Below, piece after piece: positions 41,551 through 52,751 of a stretch of DNA of 64,000 nt (position 1 is its first letter; each line of letters opens with the position of its first letter). Below the pieces are notes generated by a model. The model saw nothing but the letters and a program-made list of their open reading frames with translations, was not told the DNA's origin and ran no database searches. The translations under genes were made by a program, and so were the position numbers. The stretch lies in assembly GCF_011064845.1 (NCBI RefSeq), contig NZ_CP049015.1, positions 3,348,001 through 3,412,000 on the forward strand, given 5' to 3'. Source of the stretch: Citrobacter freundii ATCC 8090 = MTCC 1658 = NBRC 12681. GTDB lineage: Bacteria > Pseudomonadota > Gammaproteobacteria > Enterobacterales > Enterobacteriaceae.

Positions 41551-41671
41551 ACTCGTCGTCTTTCAAGCTGCAGGTGTGTTGGCTGCTCTCGCTCACCCGA
41601 ATCACTTGCCCGTGCAAGCTCATCGGGGTTCACTCTCTTGCCGTCTTCCTGCAACTCGAAATCCATAGAGT
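41551..41671. repeat. ERIC/IRU repeat between accD and folC
   Basis: About 121 bases resemble the enterobacterial repetitive intergenic consensus. GTGCAAGCTCATCGGGGTTC near the centre-right matches the familiar ATGTAAGCTCCTGGGGATTC core. The minus-strand reading of 41592-41612, GCAAGTGATTCGGGTGAGCG, matches AAGTAAGTGACTGGGGTGAGCG. The outer ends (TTTCAAGCTGCAGG and CCTGCAACTCGAAAT) form the terminal inverted repeat. It would fold into a long hairpin in RNA. Confidence 0.88.
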
Positions 41672-41677
41672 AAGTTA

Positions 41678-42592
41678 TCAGGCTTCTGATTCCTGATCGG
41701 GTACCGGAGATACCACCTCGCCTTCACGCGGCTCATCCGGATTCGGCGCAGGAAGATTCATCAGCTTCGCCAGGATGCTTGCCAGTTTCAGGCGCATTTC
41801 TGGACGGCGGACGATCATATCGATAGCGCCTTTTTCAATCAGGAACTCGCTGCGCTGGAATCCCGGCGGCAGTTTCTCACGTACGGTTTGCTCGATAACA
41901 CGCGGACCCGCGAAGCCGATCAGTGCTTTCGGTTCTGCAATGTTGAGATCGCCCAGCATCGCGAAGCTTGCGGAAACACCACCCATTGTTGGGTCGGTCA
42001 GTACAGAAATATACGGTAAACCGCGTTCCTGCATTTTCGCCAGCGCAGCAGAGGTTTTTGCCATCTGCATCAGAGACATCAGCGCTTCCTGCATACGCGC
42101 CCCGCCAGAAGCGGAGAAGCAGATCAGCGGACAGTTGTCTTCCAGTGCCTGCTCAACGGCACGGACAAAACGCGCACCGACCACAGAGCCCATGGAGCCG
42201 CCCATAAACGCGAACTCGAATGCCGCAGCAACGACCGGCATACCATGCAGCGTGCCTTTCATCACCACCAGCGCATCTTTCTCGCCGGTTTCTTTCTGCG
42301 CAGAAGCCAGTCTGTCTTTGTATTTTTTGGAGTCACGAAACTTCAGCACGTCTTTCGGCTCAAGCTCGCTACCCAGTTCCACAAGAGAACCTTCATCTAA
42401 CAGGCTATGCAGGCGATTGCGCGCCGACATGCGCATATGATGGTCACACTTCGGACAGACCTCAAGATTACGTTCCAGCTCAGCACGGTATAAAACCTGA
42501 CCGCAGCTATCACACTTGGTCCACACCCCTTCAGGAATGCTTGCCTTGCGGGTGGGAGTAATGTTGCTTTTAATTCGTTCAATCCAGCTCAT
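41678..42592 (-). CDS. accD: Acetyl-CoA carboxylase carboxyltransferase subunit beta
   Basis: AccD (304 aa) is the beta subunit of the carboxyltransferase that with AccA makes malonyl-CoA, the first committed step of fatty-acid synthesis. The N-terminal zinc ribbon is complete: C27 and C30 (TKCDSCGQ), and C46 and C49 (EVCPKCDHH). It is used for DNA and mRNA binding and autoregulation. The crotonase-type catalytic domain follows with [17 protein letters not shown] and [17 protein letters not shown] 149-base gap separates it from dedA, and an ERIC repeat lies just after its stop. Confidence 0.98.
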   Translation of the reverse strand: MSWIERIKSNITPTRKASIPEGVWTKCDSCGQVLYRAELERNLEVCPKCDHHMRMSARNRLHSLLDEGSLVELGSELEPKDVLKFRDSKKYKDRLASAQKETGEKDALVVMKGTLHGMPVVAAAFEFAFMGGSMGSVVGARFVRAVEQALEDNCPLICFSASGGARMQEALMSLMQMAKTSAALAKMQERGLPYISVLTDPTMGGVSASFAMLGDLNIAEPKALIGFAGPRVIEQTVREKLPPGFQRSEFLIEKGAIDMIVRRPEMRLKLASILAKLMNLPAPNPDEPREGEVVSPVPDQESEA

Positions 42593-42741
42593 TGGTGACC
42601 TTTCTGCCTGAACCCTAGTCAGCTTTGTTATAAGGGGCGCATAATGCCATTTTTGCCCCTAACAGACCATGAATGTTGCACATTAAAACATAACAGCCCG
42701 AAACTTTGGATAAAAAAGTGGTCGAACCGCTGAGTTACTTT

Positions 42742-43401
42742 CTATTTTGCAGCCCGTGACGCAGCACGCTTATGGCGAATTACTTCAATCACCCCCGGCA
42801 ATACGGAAAGGACGATAATCGCCACAATCAGTAATTTCAGGTTTTCCTGGACAATCGGCAGATCGCCGAACAGGTAGCCTGCGTAGGTGAACAACAATAC
42901 CCACAGCAATGCACCTACGACGTTATACATCGCAAAGTGACGGTAGGACATATGTCCCATACCGGCAACAAACGGCGCAAATGTGCGCACGATAGGCACG
43001 AAACGCGCCAGGATAATCGTCTTACCGCCATGACGCTCGTAGAACGCATGGGTTTTATCCAGGTAGCTGCGGCGGAAAATTTTGGAGTTCGGGTTACTGA
43101 AAAGTTTTTCCCCGAACAATCGGCCAATCGTGTAGTTCACTGCATCGCCCACAATCGCCGCCACAATCATCAGTGCCACCATCAGATGAACATTGAGATC
43201 ATTGGTCGGCAGCGCAGAAAGCGCACCAGCAACAAACAGCAGCGAGTCTCCTGGCAGGAATGGTGTCACCACCAGCCCGGTTTCACAGAACAGGATCAGA
43301 AACAGAATGGCGTATACCCAGATACCGTATTCCGCAACCAGCTCCGCCAGGTGCACATCAATGTGCAGGATAAAATCGATAAGAAAGTAAATCAGGTCCA
43401 T
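42742..43401 (-). CDS. dedA: DedA family inner-membrane protein
   Basis: DedA (219 aa) belongs to the SNARE-associated/VTT membrane family implicated in lipid carrier flipping, membrane potential and drug tolerance; partly redundant with YqjA, YghB and related proteins. Family motifs are present: [22 protein letters not shown] near 42-63, [15 protein letters not shown], and [32 protein letters not shown] near 116-147. It starts 24 bases after truA in the same direction. It is full length. Confidence 0.94.
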   Translation of the reverse strand: MDLIYFLIDFILHIDVHLAELVAEYGIWVYAILFLILFCETGLVVTPFLPGDSLLFVAGALSALPTNDLNVHLMVALMIVAAIVGDAVNYTIGRLFGEKLFSNPNSKIFRRSYLDKTHAFYERHGGKTIILARFVPIVRTFAPFVAGMGHMSYRHFAMYNVVGALLWVLLFTYAGYLFGDLPIVQENLKLLIVAIIVLSVLPGVIEVIRHKRAASRAAK

Positions 43402-43425
43402 AGTTTTGCCTTTATACGACTCAAA

Positions 43426-44238
43426 TTAGTCCGCCAGAAATAGCGGGCCCATAGGCGGTTTTGGCAGGTCGAACCGGTCCGGGTAATCTACTGCAACCAG
43501 ATACAGTCCTTCCGCTTTCGCCGTTGCCGCTGCCAGCGTTCTGTCCTTTGCCGCTAACAGTTCTGCTATCCAGCTCTCCGGCTGGTTGTTGGCGCCAACT
43601 TCCATCAGGCTGCCGACAATATTCCTGACCATATGATGTACAAAGGCATTCGCTTTAATATCCACCACCACATATGCACCGAAACGTTCAACGTTAATGT
43701 GCATCACGTTACGCCACGGTGTGCGCGACTGGCACTGTACCGCACGGAACGAGGTAAAATCATTTTCGCCAATCAGACACTGGGCTGCACGATGCATACG
43801 CTCAGCGTCCAGCGGTTCATAATAATGGGTTACCCCTTTACCCAAAACCGCAGGGCGCAACCGATGATTGTAGATGATGTAGCGATAACGGCGAGCCGTA
43901 GCGCTAAATCTGGCATGAAAATCATCAGGTACAGCTTTCACCCAGCGCACGGCGATGTCACCAGGTAAATTCGCATTTACCCCCAGTGTCCAAGCCGCAT
44001 CTTTACGCTGAGCAGTGGTTTCAAAATGCACGACCTGCCCAGTGCCATGAACGCCCGCATCCGTGCGACCTGCACAAAAAACATTAATGCGTTCGTTCGC
44101 CACCTGAGAAAGCGCTTTTTCCAGTTTTTCCTGAACGCTACGCACTTCGTTCTGGCGCTGCCAGCCATAATATTTGCTGCCGTCATACTCAATGCCCAGC
44201 GCAATTTTATGGGTTGACGGCTGTTGCTGGTCAGACAT
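43426..44238 (-). CDS. truA: tRNA pseudouridine(38-40) synthase
   Basis: TruA (270 aa) converts uridines 38-40 in the tRNA anticodon stem to pseudouridine. The catalytic aspartate is D60 in [37 protein letters not shown] near 200-218 is the other signature segment. Its ATG overlaps the usg stop (TAATG), a coupled arrangement known from E. coli. Mutants of this gene (hisT) derepress amino-acid operons. No change to active-site residues is seen. Confidence 0.97.
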   Translation of the reverse strand: MSDQQQPSTHKIALGIEYDGSKYYGWQRQNEVRSVQEKLEKALSQVANERINVFCAGRTDAGVHGTGQVVHFETTAQRKDAAWTLGVNANLPGDIAVRWVKAVPDDFHARFSATARRYRYIIYNHRLRPAVLGKGVTHYYEPLDAERMHRAAQCLIGENDFTSFRAVQCQSRTPWRNVMHINVERFGAYVVVDIKANAFVHHMVRNIVGSLMEVGANNQPESWIAELLAAKDRTLAAATAKAEGLYLVAVDYPDRFDLPKPPMGPLFLAD

Positions 44239-45251
44239 TAGTACAGGTACTCCTGCACCAGTTTTTCCGCAATTTTCACCGCCATTAACGCGCCGCCAAA
44301 GCGTACGTTGTCTGCCACAGACCAGAACTGAACTTGCTCCGGCATACCGTAATCGTTATGCACGCAGCCAATAGAAAGGTGCGGAGTACCTGACGCGTCG
44401 CCAACCTGAGTCGGGAAGTCGGTCTCTTCCGACAACACCACATCTTCGCCGCGTGAAAACGCATCACGTGCTTCTTCCGCCGCCAACGGGCGCAGGGCTT
44501 CAAAATTCACCATCTGCGCATGGCCATAAAACACCGGGGACTGCACGATGCTGGCTGAGATAAGCAGACCGTCATCCTGCATAATTTTGCGCACTTCATC
44601 AACAATACGACGCTCTTCACGCACGCTGCCTTCGCGATCGGGCAGCAGCGGCAGCATATTGAACGCCAGCTGACGACCAAAGAAATCATCTTCGTCAATC
44701 GGGATGCCGTTAAGCAATTTCGCGCTTTGTCCGGCCAGTGCGTCTACGGCTTTTTTGCCGTGAGCGGAAGCCGAAATAATATTGGTCACCGTAATCCGTG
44801 ACAGCCCGCCGTCATCAATCAATGGTTTCAGCGCAGACAGCAACTGGCTTGTCAGGCTGTTTGGTACCGCAATCACATTGCGGTTACGGTAATCCGCCAG
44901 CACGAACGGGTTAACGTCCGGAACCACCAGCGGAACGTCTGGCTCAAGCGCGAACAGACCGCTGCTGTCAATCACCAGGCAACCCGCATTTGTTGCTTCT
45001 TCTACCCATGCGGCGGTGGCTTCAGTGCCCGCAACAAAAAATGCCAACTGTGCCTGCGTCCAGTCAAATTCTGCAACGTCCTGCACTATGACCGATTTAC
45101 CGTTAAAACGCAGATGCTCACCGGCGCTTTCATTACGCGCCAGCGCATAAATTTCACCGACCGGGAACTGGCGTTCAGCCAGCGTATCGAGCAGGGCTTC
45201 GCCTACGGCGCCCGTTGCGCCCAGAATGGCAATATTCCAGCCTTCAGACAT
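44238..45251 (-). CDS. usg: USG-1 protein, aspartate-semialdehyde dehydrogenase-like
   Basis: Usg (337 aa) is a homologue of aspartate-semialdehyde dehydrogenase of unknown function, located in the pdxB-usg-truA operon. The Rossmann start [25 protein letters not shown] is kept. But the catalytic cysteine motif of true enzymes (GNCTV-type) is replaced by [14 protein letters not shown] near residue 128, with Ser/Leu instead of Cys, so it is unlikely to be a dehydrogenase by this mechanism. The rest of the dimerisation domain is intact. A hairpin lies between pdxB and usg. Confidence 0.93.
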   Translation of the reverse strand: MSEGWNIAILGATGAVGEALLDTLAERQFPVGEIYALARNESAGEHLRFNGKSVIVQDVAEFDWTQAQLAFFVAGTEATAAWVEEATNAGCLVIDSSGLFALEPDVPLVVPDVNPFVLADYRNRNVIAVPNSLTSQLLSALKPLIDDGGLSRITVTNIISASAHGKKAVDALAGQSAKLLNGIPIDEDDFFGRQLAFNMLPLLPDREGSVREERRIVDEVRKIMQDDGLLISASIVQSPVFYGHAQMVNFEALRPLAAEEARDAFSRGEDVVLSEETDFPTQVGDASGTPHLSIGCVHNDYGMPEQVQFWSVADNVRFGGALMAVKIAEKLVQEYLY

Positions 45252-45280
45252 GGTGATTTACTCCAAGAAATACGTAAGCG

Positions 45281-45305
45281 TCCCTGTCGCATTATTCGAC
45301 AGGGA
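45281..45305 (-). terminator. Stem-loop in the pdxB-usg gap
   Basis: TCCCTGTCG pairs exactly with CGACAGGGA over a 7-base loop, between the pdxB stop and the usg start. No T-run follows, so it looks more like a processing or attenuation element than a full terminator. Confidence 0.5.
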
Positions 45306-45319
45306 GCATTAAGAAGACA

Positions 45320-46456
45320 TTAATGTGCCGGATGATGAACAGCGTTAAAACCCAGCTTACACAATAAGGCAGCAGCCGTTGCGTCGTCACACATCACATA
45401 TAAAGACGACCATTCACGACGCTCAAGGTAATTTTTACGCAGTTTATCAAACTCACCCGGAATTCCAGCGACTTTACGCAGCGGCGCATCATCGCGGCGC
45501 ACATCATACACTAAATGCGCCAGCCTTTTCAGCGTTGGCTGATCTAACGGGCCATGCAGGGTGATACGACCAAATTCCGGCGCGGGTAACAGGGTACTGA
45601 GCGCAACGTGCTGCTCGTGACCAATAAACTTACTATAGGCCTCAAAGACCTGCGTGGTGCCACGCGCTTTTCCTTCAAGGGTATACCCGGCAATGTGCGC
45701 CGTGCCGATATCGGCTTTCTCCAGCAACGCCACATTGAGATCCGGCTCTCCTTCCCAGACATCCAGCACAACGCTCAGCGACTGACCGGCATTCAACCGG
45801 TTCAGCAATGCTGTATTGTCGATGACCGGCCCACGGCAGGCGTTGATCATAATAGTGCCCGGCTTCAGTCGGCTAATCAGCGCATCATCCGCCATGTGCA
45901 GCGTTTTGTAGGGTCCGTCTTTAAACAGTGGCGTATGGAAAGTCAGCACATCGGCTTGCTCTACCAGTTCGTCCAGCGAGCGGAAATCGCCCTCGTCACC
46001 GCGATCGGCTCGCGGTGGATCGCACAGCAGCGTGCGGATCCCCAGCGCTTCCAGACGCGCCTGCAAACGCCCACCCACGTTGCCCACACCCACAATGCCT
46101 ACGGTACGATCGCGTAACGAAAACCCGTCACGCTCCGCCAGCATCAGCAACGCTGAAAAAACATATTCTACGACCGCTATCGCGTTACAACCGGGCGCGG
46201 CGGAAAAACCGATCCCAGCCTGCGCAAGCCAGGCGTCATCCACATGGTCTGTACCAGCGGTTGCCGTACCGACAAATTTAACCGGTTTTCCTCCAAGCAG
46301 TGATTCATTTACTTTCGTCACCGAGCGCACCATTAAAGCATCCGCATCATCCAGTTCAGCAACGGGAATCGGACGACCGGGAACCGCTTTGACCTCCCCC
46401 AAACGACTGAACAGTTCGCGGGCATAGGGCATATTTTCATCAACGAGGATTTTCAC
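45320..46456 (-). CDS. pdxB: Erythronate-4-phosphate dehydrogenase
   Basis: PdxB (378 aa) oxidises 4-phosphoerythronate in the DXP-dependent pathway to pyridoxal phosphate. It is a D-2-hydroxyacid dehydrogenase: catalytic and NAD regions include [15 protein letters not shown], the nucleotide motif [21 protein letters not shown] near 117-137, [15 protein letters not shown], and the His-bearing [17 protein letters not shown]. The C-terminal PdxB dimerisation domain follows from about 285. It is divergent from flk. The start is followed by usg and truA on the same strand. Confidence 0.97.
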   Translation of the reverse strand: MKILVDENMPYARELFSRLGEVKAVPGRPIPVAELDDADALMVRSVTKVNESLLGGKPVKFVGTATAGTDHVDDAWLAQAGIGFSAAPGCNAIAVVEYVFSALLMLAERDGFSLRDRTVGIVGVGNVGGRLQARLEALGIRTLLCDPPRADRGDEGDFRSLDELVEQADVLTFHTPLFKDGPYKTLHMADDALISRLKPGTIMINACRGPVIDNTALLNRLNAGQSLSVVLDVWEGEPDLNVALLEKADIGTAHIAGYTLEGKARGTTQVFEAYSKFIGHEQHVALSTLLPAPEFGRITLHGPLDQPTLKRLAHLVYDVRRDDAPLRKVAGIPGEFDKLRKNYLERREWSSLYVMCDDATAAALLCKLGFNAVHHPAH

Positions 46457-46561
46457 GTCTTTCGCACCTGTTTGAGAACGAGAGTTAACCGGGCAAGTGT
46501 GCCATAATCTCGCCGCCAGGCATACTGCGAGACCTGGTCAGCACAGATTTAAGGAACAGAG

Positions 46562-47566
46562 ATGATGCAGCCCATTTCAGGTACGCCCGCACGCCCTCCC
46601 GGTGAAGGCCCAAATGCCCCTTCCGCTGCGGGTGAACAACCATTATCCACGCAACAACGTACTGTGTTGGAACGACTAATTACCCGTTTGATTTCACTCA
46701 CCCAGCAGCAAAGTGCTGAGGTGTGGGCCGGAATGAAGCACGATCTGGGCGTCAAAAGTGATACTCCGCTGCAGTCACGTCACTTTCCAGCCGCTGAGCA
46801 AAACCTTAACCAACGGCTGGGAGTTGCTCAGCAAAATCATGTTAATCGTCAGGTGCTTTCGCAGCTCACTGAATTACTGAGCCAGGGAAATAATCGCCAG
46901 GCGGTGAGTGATTTTATCCGTCAGCAGTATGGGCAAACGGCGCTCAGCCAGCTCACGCCTGAGCAGTTGAAAAACGTGCTCACGCTACTGCAACAAGGGC
47001 AGCTGTCGATACCACAGCCGCAGCAGCGCCCGGCAACCGATCGCCCGTTACTCCCCGCAGAGCACAATACGCTGAACCAGTTAGTTACCAAACTGGCGGC
47101 GGCCACGGGAGAATCCGGGAAGATGATCTGGCAGTCGATGCTGGAGTTGTCTGGCGTAAAAAGCGGTGAGCTGATCCCTGCCAAACAGTTTACGCACCTG
47201 GTCACCTGGCTGCAGGCGCGCCAGACGCTCAGCCTGCAAAGCGCCCCGACGCTACAAACGCTCCAGGCTGCGCTGAAGCTGCCATTAGAGCCGAATGAGC
47301 TGACAGCAATAAAAGAGTACGCGCAGCAGACGTATCAGATCCAACCACAATCGATTCTGACCACGGTGCAGGTGCAGGACTTGCTCAATCAAATTTTCCT
47401 GCGTCGCGTGGAACGAGAACGCGAGCTCAGCGATCCGCGTCATCTGCAGCCCATTTACAGCCCGTTCGCCCCGATGATTGAAACGGTTAAATCTCTGTCG
47501 GCACGACCGGGACTGTTGTTTGTTGCATTGATGATTGCGTTAGCCATTTTCTGGCTGGTCGCTTAA
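46562..47566 (+). CDS. flk: Flagella biosynthesis regulator Flk
   Basis: Flk (334 aa) is an inner-membrane-anchored protein that in Salmonella inhibits premature secretion of the anti-sigma factor FlgM until the flagellar rings are built. It begins with a Pro-rich [17 protein letters not shown] region and has a long soluble helical body with glutamine-rich stretches. A C-terminal transmembrane helix ([18 protein letters not shown]) ends the protein. It is less conserved than its neighbours but aligns over the full length. AAGGA lies 6 bases before the ATG, and the gene is divergent from pdxB. Confidence 0.9.
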   Translation: MMQPISGTPARPPGEGPNAPSAAGEQPLSTQQRTVLERLITRLISLTQQQSAEVWAGMKHDLGVKSDTPLQSRHFPAAEQNLNQRLGVAQQNHVNRQVLSQLTELLSQGNNRQAVSDFIRQQYGQTALSQLTPEQLKNVLTLLQQGQLSIPQPQQRPATDRPLLPAEHNTLNQLVTKLAAATGESGKMIWQSMLELSGVKSGELIPAKQFTHLVTWLQARQTLSLQSAPTLQTLQAALKLPLEPNELTAIKEYAQQTYQIQPQSILTTVQVQDLLNQIFLRRVERERELSDPRHLQPIYSPFAPMIETVKSLSARPGLLFVALMIALAIFWLVA

Positions 47567-48741
47567 CCTTTACGCAGCGTAAGCAACGTTACAATAATCC
47601 CCACCACGGCGGATATCGCCCCGGCAAGGAACACTGAGGGATAACCGTACGCGGTGGCCAGCACCCCGGCGACCGGCCCGCTTATGCCGTAGGAGATATC
47701 CTGAAATGCGGCGTACCCGCCCAGCGCCGTACCGCGAACCTGCGCGGGTACTCGCTTCACCACCTCGACGCCCAAGGCCGGGAAGATAAGCGAACACCCG
47801 GCCCCGGTTAATGCCGCTCCAAGCAGTGCAACCCAGGCTGTTGGGGCCTGCCACAGCAGAATCAGTCCTGCGGTTTCCACCAGCAAAGAGACAACGGCAA
47901 CCTTCACGCCGCCGAACCGGTCCGGCATCCAGCCAAACAGAATGCGCATCAGCACAAACGCCCCGCCAAACGCGGTCAGGGTGAACCCCGCCATCGTCCA
48001 GCCGTTGCTGACAAAATAGAGTGAAATAAATGTACCGATCACCGCAAAGCCAACGCCCTGCAGCGCCAGGCCCAGGCACGGTTTCCAGATAAGCCCTACC
48101 ACGCTCCATAACGAAGGACGTTCTCCTGCATGTGCAGGCACTTTACGCACGGTGCCGTTGAATACCCATGCCAGCAGCGGTAATACCATCGTGGTTCCCG
48201 CCAGCGCCGCGAAGCCAAAGTGGCTGTGGATCAACAGGCCCAACGGTGCACCGGCGGCCAGCGCGCCGTAAATCGCCATTCCGTTCCATGACATCACCTT
48301 ACCGGAGCGTGTTGGGCCGACCAGCCCCAGCCCCCAGGTCAACGTTCCGGTGAGCAGTTGGCTTTCGCCAAAACCGAGGATCAAACGACCGACGATTAGC
48401 AACGCAAATTTTACGGGAACAGAAACGGGCAATAGCGCGGCTAACAGCCACGCCGCACCCGCCAGCCCACAGGCAAACATCCCCTGTAGCGCCGAGCGTT
48501 TGGCACCATATTGATCGGCTAACCGCCCGGCGTAGCCGCGTGTTAATACCGTCGCCAGAAACTGTACGCCGACGGCGATGCCGACCATGGTATTGCCATA
48601 GCCCAGTTCCTGGTGCACAAACAGAGGAATGACGGGCAAAGGTAAACCGACCGTCATATAGGTCAGGAAAACCGCAAAAGCGATGCGAAACAGCGAAAAG
48701 TTCGCCGAAGGTGTTTTTTCTTGTTGGGTTACAGCTGTCAT
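47563..48741 (-). CDS. yfcJ: MFS transporter of the YfcJ type
   Basis: This 392-aa inner-membrane protein is an MFS (12-helix) exporter of the YfcJ/YhhS group; E. coli YfcJ is reported to be an arabinose-exporter-like MFS. The MFS motif [20 protein letters not shown] near 69-87 and the second-half counterpart [10 protein letters not shown] near 273-282 are visible, with [15 protein letters not shown] near 118-132. Its end overlaps the flk end by 4 bases in convergent orientation. It lies after the fabB terminator, so it probably has its own promoter. The substrate here is uncertain. Confidence 0.85.
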   Translation of the reverse strand: MTAVTQQEKTPSANFSLFRIAFAVFLTYMTVGLPLPVIPLFVHQELGYGNTMVGIAVGVQFLATVLTRGYAGRLADQYGAKRSALQGMFACGLAGAAWLLAALLPVSVPVKFALLIVGRLILGFGESQLLTGTLTWGLGLVGPTRSGKVMSWNGMAIYGALAAGAPLGLLIHSHFGFAALAGTTMVLPLLAWVFNGTVRKVPAHAGERPSLWSVVGLIWKPCLGLALQGVGFAVIGTFISLYFVSNGWTMAGFTLTAFGGAFVLMRILFGWMPDRFGGVKVAVVSLLVETAGLILLWQAPTAWVALLGAALTGAGCSLIFPALGVEVVKRVPAQVRGTALGGYAAFQDISYGISGPVAGVLATAYGYPSVFLAGAISAVVGIIVTLLTLRKG

Positions 48742-48902
48742 GCGTTACTCCAAAATGCAGAGTAAGGCGAGGAATGCCCACGCCCCCTCTACCTGACTAT
48801 CAGGATTAAGGTGCGTTGGATAACGTTAAACGCTTACGCATTATCAAGAGGATAATGTTGAAGCTGGAGTCTGCCTGTAAACCAGAGCGGTTGTCAACGA
48901 TA

Positions 48903-48930
48903 TAAAAAAGGGAGCCATCAGGCTCCCCTC
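48903..48930 (-). terminator. Rho-independent terminator of fabB
   Basis: On the minus strand GGGAGCC pairs with GGCTCCC over a TGAT loop, followed by six T, just after the fabB stop. It separates fabB from yfcJ. Confidence 0.9.
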
Positions 48931-48954
48931 TTGCATAATCTTTCAGTCTTACGC

Positions 48955-50169
48955 TTACAGCTTACGCATAACCAGCGTGGCGTTGGTGCCGCCAAAACCG
49001 AAGCTGTTGGACATTACGGTGGTCAGCGCCTGCTCGGTCGGTTTGGTCACGATGTTCAGACCTGCCGCCTGCTCGTCCAGCTCTTCAATGTTGATGCTTG
49101 GCGCGATAAAACCGTGTTCCAGCATCAGCAGAGAGTAGATAGCTTCCTGAACGCCAGCCGCGCCCAGTGAGTGACCGGTCATCGCTTTGGTTGCGGAGAT
49201 TGCCGGGCTGTTGTCGCCAAACACTTCACGAATCGCACCCAGCTCTTTCACGTCGCCTACCGGAGTAGAAGTACCGTGGGAGTTCAGGTAGTCGATCGGC
49301 GTGTCTACGCCGTGCATCGCCATCTGCATGCAACGTACTGCGCCTTCGCCAGACGGAGCAACCATGTCTGCGCCATCGGACGTTGCGCCGTAACCGACGA
49401 TTTCCGCATAGATATGCGCGCCACGTGCCAGAGCGTGTTCCAGCTCTTCGACCACGACCATACCACCGCCGCCAGCAATAACGAAACCGTCACGGTGTGC
49501 GTCATAGGTACGGGAAGCTTTGGATGGATCGTCGTTATATTTGGTAGACAGCGCGCCCATGGCGTCGAATTCACACGCCATTTCCCAGCACAGCTCTTCG
49601 CCGCCGCCAGCGAAAACGATGTCTTGTTTGCCCAGCTGAATTTGTTCTACTGCGTTGCCGATACAGTGCGCAGATGTCGCACAGGCAGAGCTGATAGAGT
49701 AGTTTACGCCGTGGATTTTGAACGGCGTTGCGAGGCAGGCAGAAACGCCGGACGCCATCGCTTTGGTGACCACATACGGGCCAACCGCTTTCAGGCCACG
49801 CGGGCTACGCATTGCGTCAGCACCGAACACCTGAAAACGCGGGGAGCCGCCGCCGGAACCTGCAATCAGGCCAACGCGCGGGTTGTTCTGGTAATCTTCT
49901 GCTGCAAGGCCGGCATCAGCCACTGCCTGTTCCATAGAAAGGAATGCATAGATGGATGCGTCGCTCATGAAGCGCACTACTTTGCGGTCAATGAGGCCAG
50001 TGGTATCCAGTTTTACGTTGCCCCAAACGTGGCTACGCATGCCGGAGTCCTTCAGCTCCTGAGAGAAAGTGATCCCTGAACGTCCTTCACGCAGAGATGC
50101 CAGGACTTCCTGCTGGTTATTACCGATGCTGGAAACGATGCCCAAGCCAGTAATCACTGCACGTTTCAT
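48955..50169 (-). CDS. fabB: 3-oxoacyl-[acyl-carrier-protein] synthase I
   Basis: FabB (404 aa; E. coli 406) condenses malonyl-ACP with acyl-ACP and is required to extend the unsaturated chain after FabA. The active-site triad is visible: C163 in [13 protein letters not shown], His in [12 protein letters not shown] near 298 and His in [13 protein letters not shown] near 333. The C-terminus ends MRKL, two residues shorter than in E. coli. The upstream region has a FadR-like site and a FabR-like palindrome. It is a strongly expressed gene with biased codons. Confidence 0.98.
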   Translation of the reverse strand: MKRAVITGLGIVSSIGNNQQEVLASLREGRSGITFSQELKDSGMRSHVWGNVKLDTTGLIDRKVVRFMSDASIYAFLSMEQAVADAGLAAEDYQNNPRVGLIAGSGGGSPRFQVFGADAMRSPRGLKAVGPYVVTKAMASGVSACLATPFKIHGVNYSISSACATSAHCIGNAVEQIQLGKQDIVFAGGGEELCWEMACEFDAMGALSTKYNDDPSKASRTYDAHRDGFVIAGGGGMVVVEELEHALARGAHIYAEIVGYGATSDGADMVAPSGEGAVRCMQMAMHGVDTPIDYLNSHGTSTPVGDVKELGAIREVFGDNSPAISATKAMTGHSLGAAGVQEAIYSLLMLEHGFIAPSINIEELDEQAAGLNIVTKPTEQALTTVMSNSFGFGGTNATLVMRKL

Positions 50170-50218
50170 TCAATACCTCTGTAAGTCGCACTATTTTAAA
50201 GTTTCGAGTGGCACAATA

Positions 50219-50234
50219 GCGTACACTTGTACGC
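50219..50234. promoter_or_regulatory. FabR-like palindromic operator before fabB
   Basis: GCGTACACTTGTACGC is an inverted repeat with 7-base arms around CT. It lies about 50-65 bases upstream of the fabB ATG. FabR (YijC) represses fabB in E. coli and binds a palindrome of this kind; the assignment is by likeness and place. Confidence 0.7.
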
Positions 50235-50236
50235 CG

Positions 50237-50253
50237 AACAAGTCCGATCAGCC
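50237..50253 (-). promoter_or_regulatory. FadR-like activation site before fabB
   Basis: On the minus strand GGCTGATCGGACTTGTT resembles the FadR consensus AACTGGTCNGACCNGTT with four differences and the core TGATCGGAC kept. It lies next to the FabR-like palindrome on its promoter-distal side. FadR activates fabB in E. coli through a site of this position. Confidence 0.7.
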
Positions 50254-50328
50254 ATTTAATGTGGAAATTTGCGCAGCCAGGCACTCATCGCTAAGATCGG
50301 GGCACAGCCTGCCAGACGAGTAACTTAC

Positions 50329-52329
50329 GTGAAACAATACGCTATACAACCTGCCAACCTTGAATTCAACGCTGAGGGTACACCTGTTTCCCGAGATTTT
50401 GACGATGTCTATTTTTCTAATGATAACGGGCTGGAAGAGACACGTTACGTCTTTCTCGGCGGGAATCATCTCGCCCAGCGATTCCCTGCACATTCACGTC
50501 CCCTCTTCGTAGTAGCAGAAAGTGGGTTTGGCACCGGACTTAACTTCCTGACACTCTGGCAGGCGTTTGCCGAATTCCGCGATACCCACCCTGACGCTAC
50601 CCTGGAAAGATTACATTTCATCAGTTTTGAAAAATTTCCGCTGACGCGTGAAGATCTGACCTTAGCCCATCAGCACTGGCCAGAACTTGCCCCGTGGGCC
50701 ACGGCGCTGCAAGAGCAATGGCCGCTGCCGCTGGCGGGATGCCATCGCCTGCTCCTTGATGAAGGACGCGTCACGCTGGATCTGTGGTTTGGCGATATTA
50801 ACGAACTGACCAGCAAGCTGGATGACTCCCTGAATCAAAAAGTGGATGCCTGGTTTCTGGACGGTTTCGCGCCGGCAAAAAATCCGGATATGTGGACGCC
50901 AACGCTGTTTAACGCAATGGCCCGTCTGGCTCGCCCCGGCGGCACGCTGGCGACCTTCACCTCAGCAGGCTTTGTGCGTCGGGGATTGCAGGAAGCCGGG
51001 TTTACGATGCAAAAATGCAAAGGCTTTGGTCGCAAACGAGAAATGCTTTGTGGCGTAATGGATAAGACGCTGGCGCTCCCCTCCTCGGCACCCTGGTTTG
51101 CACGTACCGGAACAGATAAACGCGAAGCCGCCATTATTGGCGGGGGGATTGCCAGCGCATTGCTGTCGCTGGCACTCCTGCGCCGTGGCTGGCAGGTCAC
51201 GCTCTATTGCGCAGACGCGAAACCAGCCGAAGGCGCATCAGGCAATCGCCAGGGCGCTCTTTATCCGCTACTGAGCAAGCATGACGCGGCCATTAATCTC
51301 TTTTTCCCCACCGCGTTTACCTTCGCTCGCCGGCTGTATGACGCCCTCCCCGTTGAGTTCGCGCATGACTGGTGCGGCGTGACGCAACTGGCGTGGGATG
51401 AGAAAAGCCAGCAAAAAATCGACCAAATGTTGTCCCTTGAATTGCCCGATGCGCTCGCCGTCGGGGTTGACGCAGAGCAGGTTTTACAAACGACCGGCGT
51501 AAAAACCGGATGCGGCGGGATTCAGTACCCCGCCGGAGGATGGCTGTGTCCGGCACAGTTAACCGCCGCCGTATTCGACTATGCCGCAACGCTGGGATTA
51601 CGCACCCGGTATCAACATACGCTGGCCTCACTGTCTCGACAGACAGAAAACTGGAAATTGGCGTTTGCCAATGGAGCAACCGCCACTCACGCTGCGGTAG
51701 TGCTGGCTAACGGGCATCGCATTAACAGCGTTGAACAGACGCAGTTGCTACCGGTGTACTCCGTAGGCGGTCAGGTGAGTCACATTCCTACTACGCCTTC
51801 GCTTTCAGCGCTGCGTCAGGTGCTGTGCTATGACGGCTACCTCACGCCGCACAACCCGCAAAATCAGCAGCACTGCATTGGCGCCAGTTATCATCGCGGA
51901 AGTGAAGAAACGGTGTATCGTGCTGACGATCAGCAGCAAAACCGTCAGCGCTTAATAGATTGTTTCCCGAATGCCGCGTGGGCAAAAGAAGTAGACGTTA
52001 GTGGCAATGCCGCCCGTTGTGGAGTGCGCTGCGCCACGCGCGATCACATGCCGATGGTCGGCAACGTCGCGGATTATGACGCCACGCTCAGCCAGTATGC
52101 CACTCTTGCCGAAGACAGAGAGCACGCCGTAAACGCCCCGGTTTATTCCGATTTATTTATGTTGGGTGCGCTGGGCTCGCGCGGGCTGTGTACTGCCCCG
52201 CTGTGTGCAGAAATTCTGGCATCGCAAATGAGCGATGAACCTATCCCTATGGATGCCAGCACGCTGGCTGCGCTGAATCCGAATCGTCTGTGGGTAAGGA
52301 AGTTATTGAAGGGTAAAGCGGTGAAATAA
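50329..52329 (+). CDS. mnmC: Bifunctional tRNA (mnm5s2U34) modification enzyme MnmC
   Basis: MnmC (666 aa) completes the wobble uridine mnm5s2U in tRNAs: its C-terminal FAD domain removes the carboxymethyl group and its N-terminal methyltransferase adds methyl from SAM. The SAM motif [17 protein letters not shown] is near 55-71, [14 protein letters not shown] near 178-191. The dinucleotide-binding motif [17 protein letters not shown] starts near 267. The start is GTG at 50329 ([13 protein letters not shown]), as in E. coli; a longer frame to 50269 adds residues outside the family. Divergent from fabB. Confidence 0.96.
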   Translation: MKQYAIQPANLEFNAEGTPVSRDFDDVYFSNDNGLEETRYVFLGGNHLAQRFPAHSRPLFVVAESGFGTGLNFLTLWQAFAEFRDTHPDATLERLHFISFEKFPLTREDLTLAHQHWPELAPWATALQEQWPLPLAGCHRLLLDEGRVTLDLWFGDINELTSKLDDSLNQKVDAWFLDGFAPAKNPDMWTPTLFNAMARLARPGGTLATFTSAGFVRRGLQEAGFTMQKCKGFGRKREMLCGVMDKTLALPSSAPWFARTGTDKREAAIIGGGIASALLSLALLRRGWQVTLYCADAKPAEGASGNRQGALYPLLSKHDAAINLFFPTAFTFARRLYDALPVEFAHDWCGVTQLAWDEKSQQKIDQMLSLELPDALAVGVDAEQVLQTTGVKTGCGGIQYPAGGWLCPAQLTAAVFDYAATLGLRTRYQHTLASLSRQTENWKLAFANGATATHAAVVLANGHRINSVEQTQLLPVYSVGGQVSHIPTTPSLSALRQVLCYDGYLTPHNPQNQQHCIGASYHRGSEETVYRADDQQQNRQRLIDCFPNAAWAKEVDVSGNAARCGVRCATRDHMPMVGNVADYDATLSQYATLAEDREHAVNAPVYSDLFMLGALGSRGLCTAPLCAEILASQMSDEPIPMDASTLAALNPNRLWVRKLLKGKAVK

Positions 52330-52345
52330 GATACCATCTCATCAT

Positions 52346-52427
52346 TGCCTGATGGCGCTACGCTTATCAGGCCAACACCCCCCGTCCACGTAGGCCGGAT
52401 AAGACGCCTTCGCGTCGCCATCCGGCA
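52346..52427. repeat. BIME (two REP units) between mnmC and yfcL
   Basis: TGCCTGATGGCGCTACG with CGCTTATCAGGCC (52346-52373), then GTAGGCCGGATAAGACG with CGTCGCCATCCGGCA (52390-52427), two inverted REP units in the gap between convergent genes. The two units are of the two different consensus types found in coliforms. Confidence 0.9.
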
Positions 52428-52443
52428 CAATCCACTGCAATTA

Positions 52444-52719
52444 TTATTGCGTTGCCTTTTGAAATAAAGTGTCCCACATCTCTTTCACTAACGCCTGGTC
52501 ACGCGGCGAGAGTTCGCCTGCGCTGATGGCTTTTTCCAGGCTGCTGGTCACATTGGCGTACAATGCCTCAGCGGAATGGTCCTCGCCAGCATCCAACTCA
52601 GCCACAGCCAGCGTCAGGTGTCCACGCAAATAGCCACTGGCAAACAACTCATCATCGCTGGCGTGCTCTACCATATCGTCGATTAATGCCAGAATGCGTG
52701 ATTCAAACTCCGCGATCAT
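52444..52719 (-). CDS. yfcL: YfcL family protein
   Basis: YfcL (91 aa) is a small cytoplasmic protein of unknown function. It is helical and acidic, with [34 protein letters not shown] at the start and [19 protein letters not shown] at the end, very close to the E. coli protein. It is the last gene of the aroC-mepA-yfcA-epmC-yfcL cluster, 32 bases after epmC. I recognise the family but no biochemical role. Confidence 0.9.
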   Translation of the reverse strand: MIAEFESRILALIDDMVEHASDDELFASGYLRGHLTLAVAELDAGEDHSAEALYANVTSSLEKAISAGELSPRDQALVKEMWDTLFQKATQ

Positions 52720-52751
52720 CTTCTTTCCTCATTGTAAACGTGGCAGCGGCT

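Noticed and set aside
49171..50079. 302-codon open frame opposite fabB
   Set aside because: Fully contained in fabB on the other strand, with no independent support.
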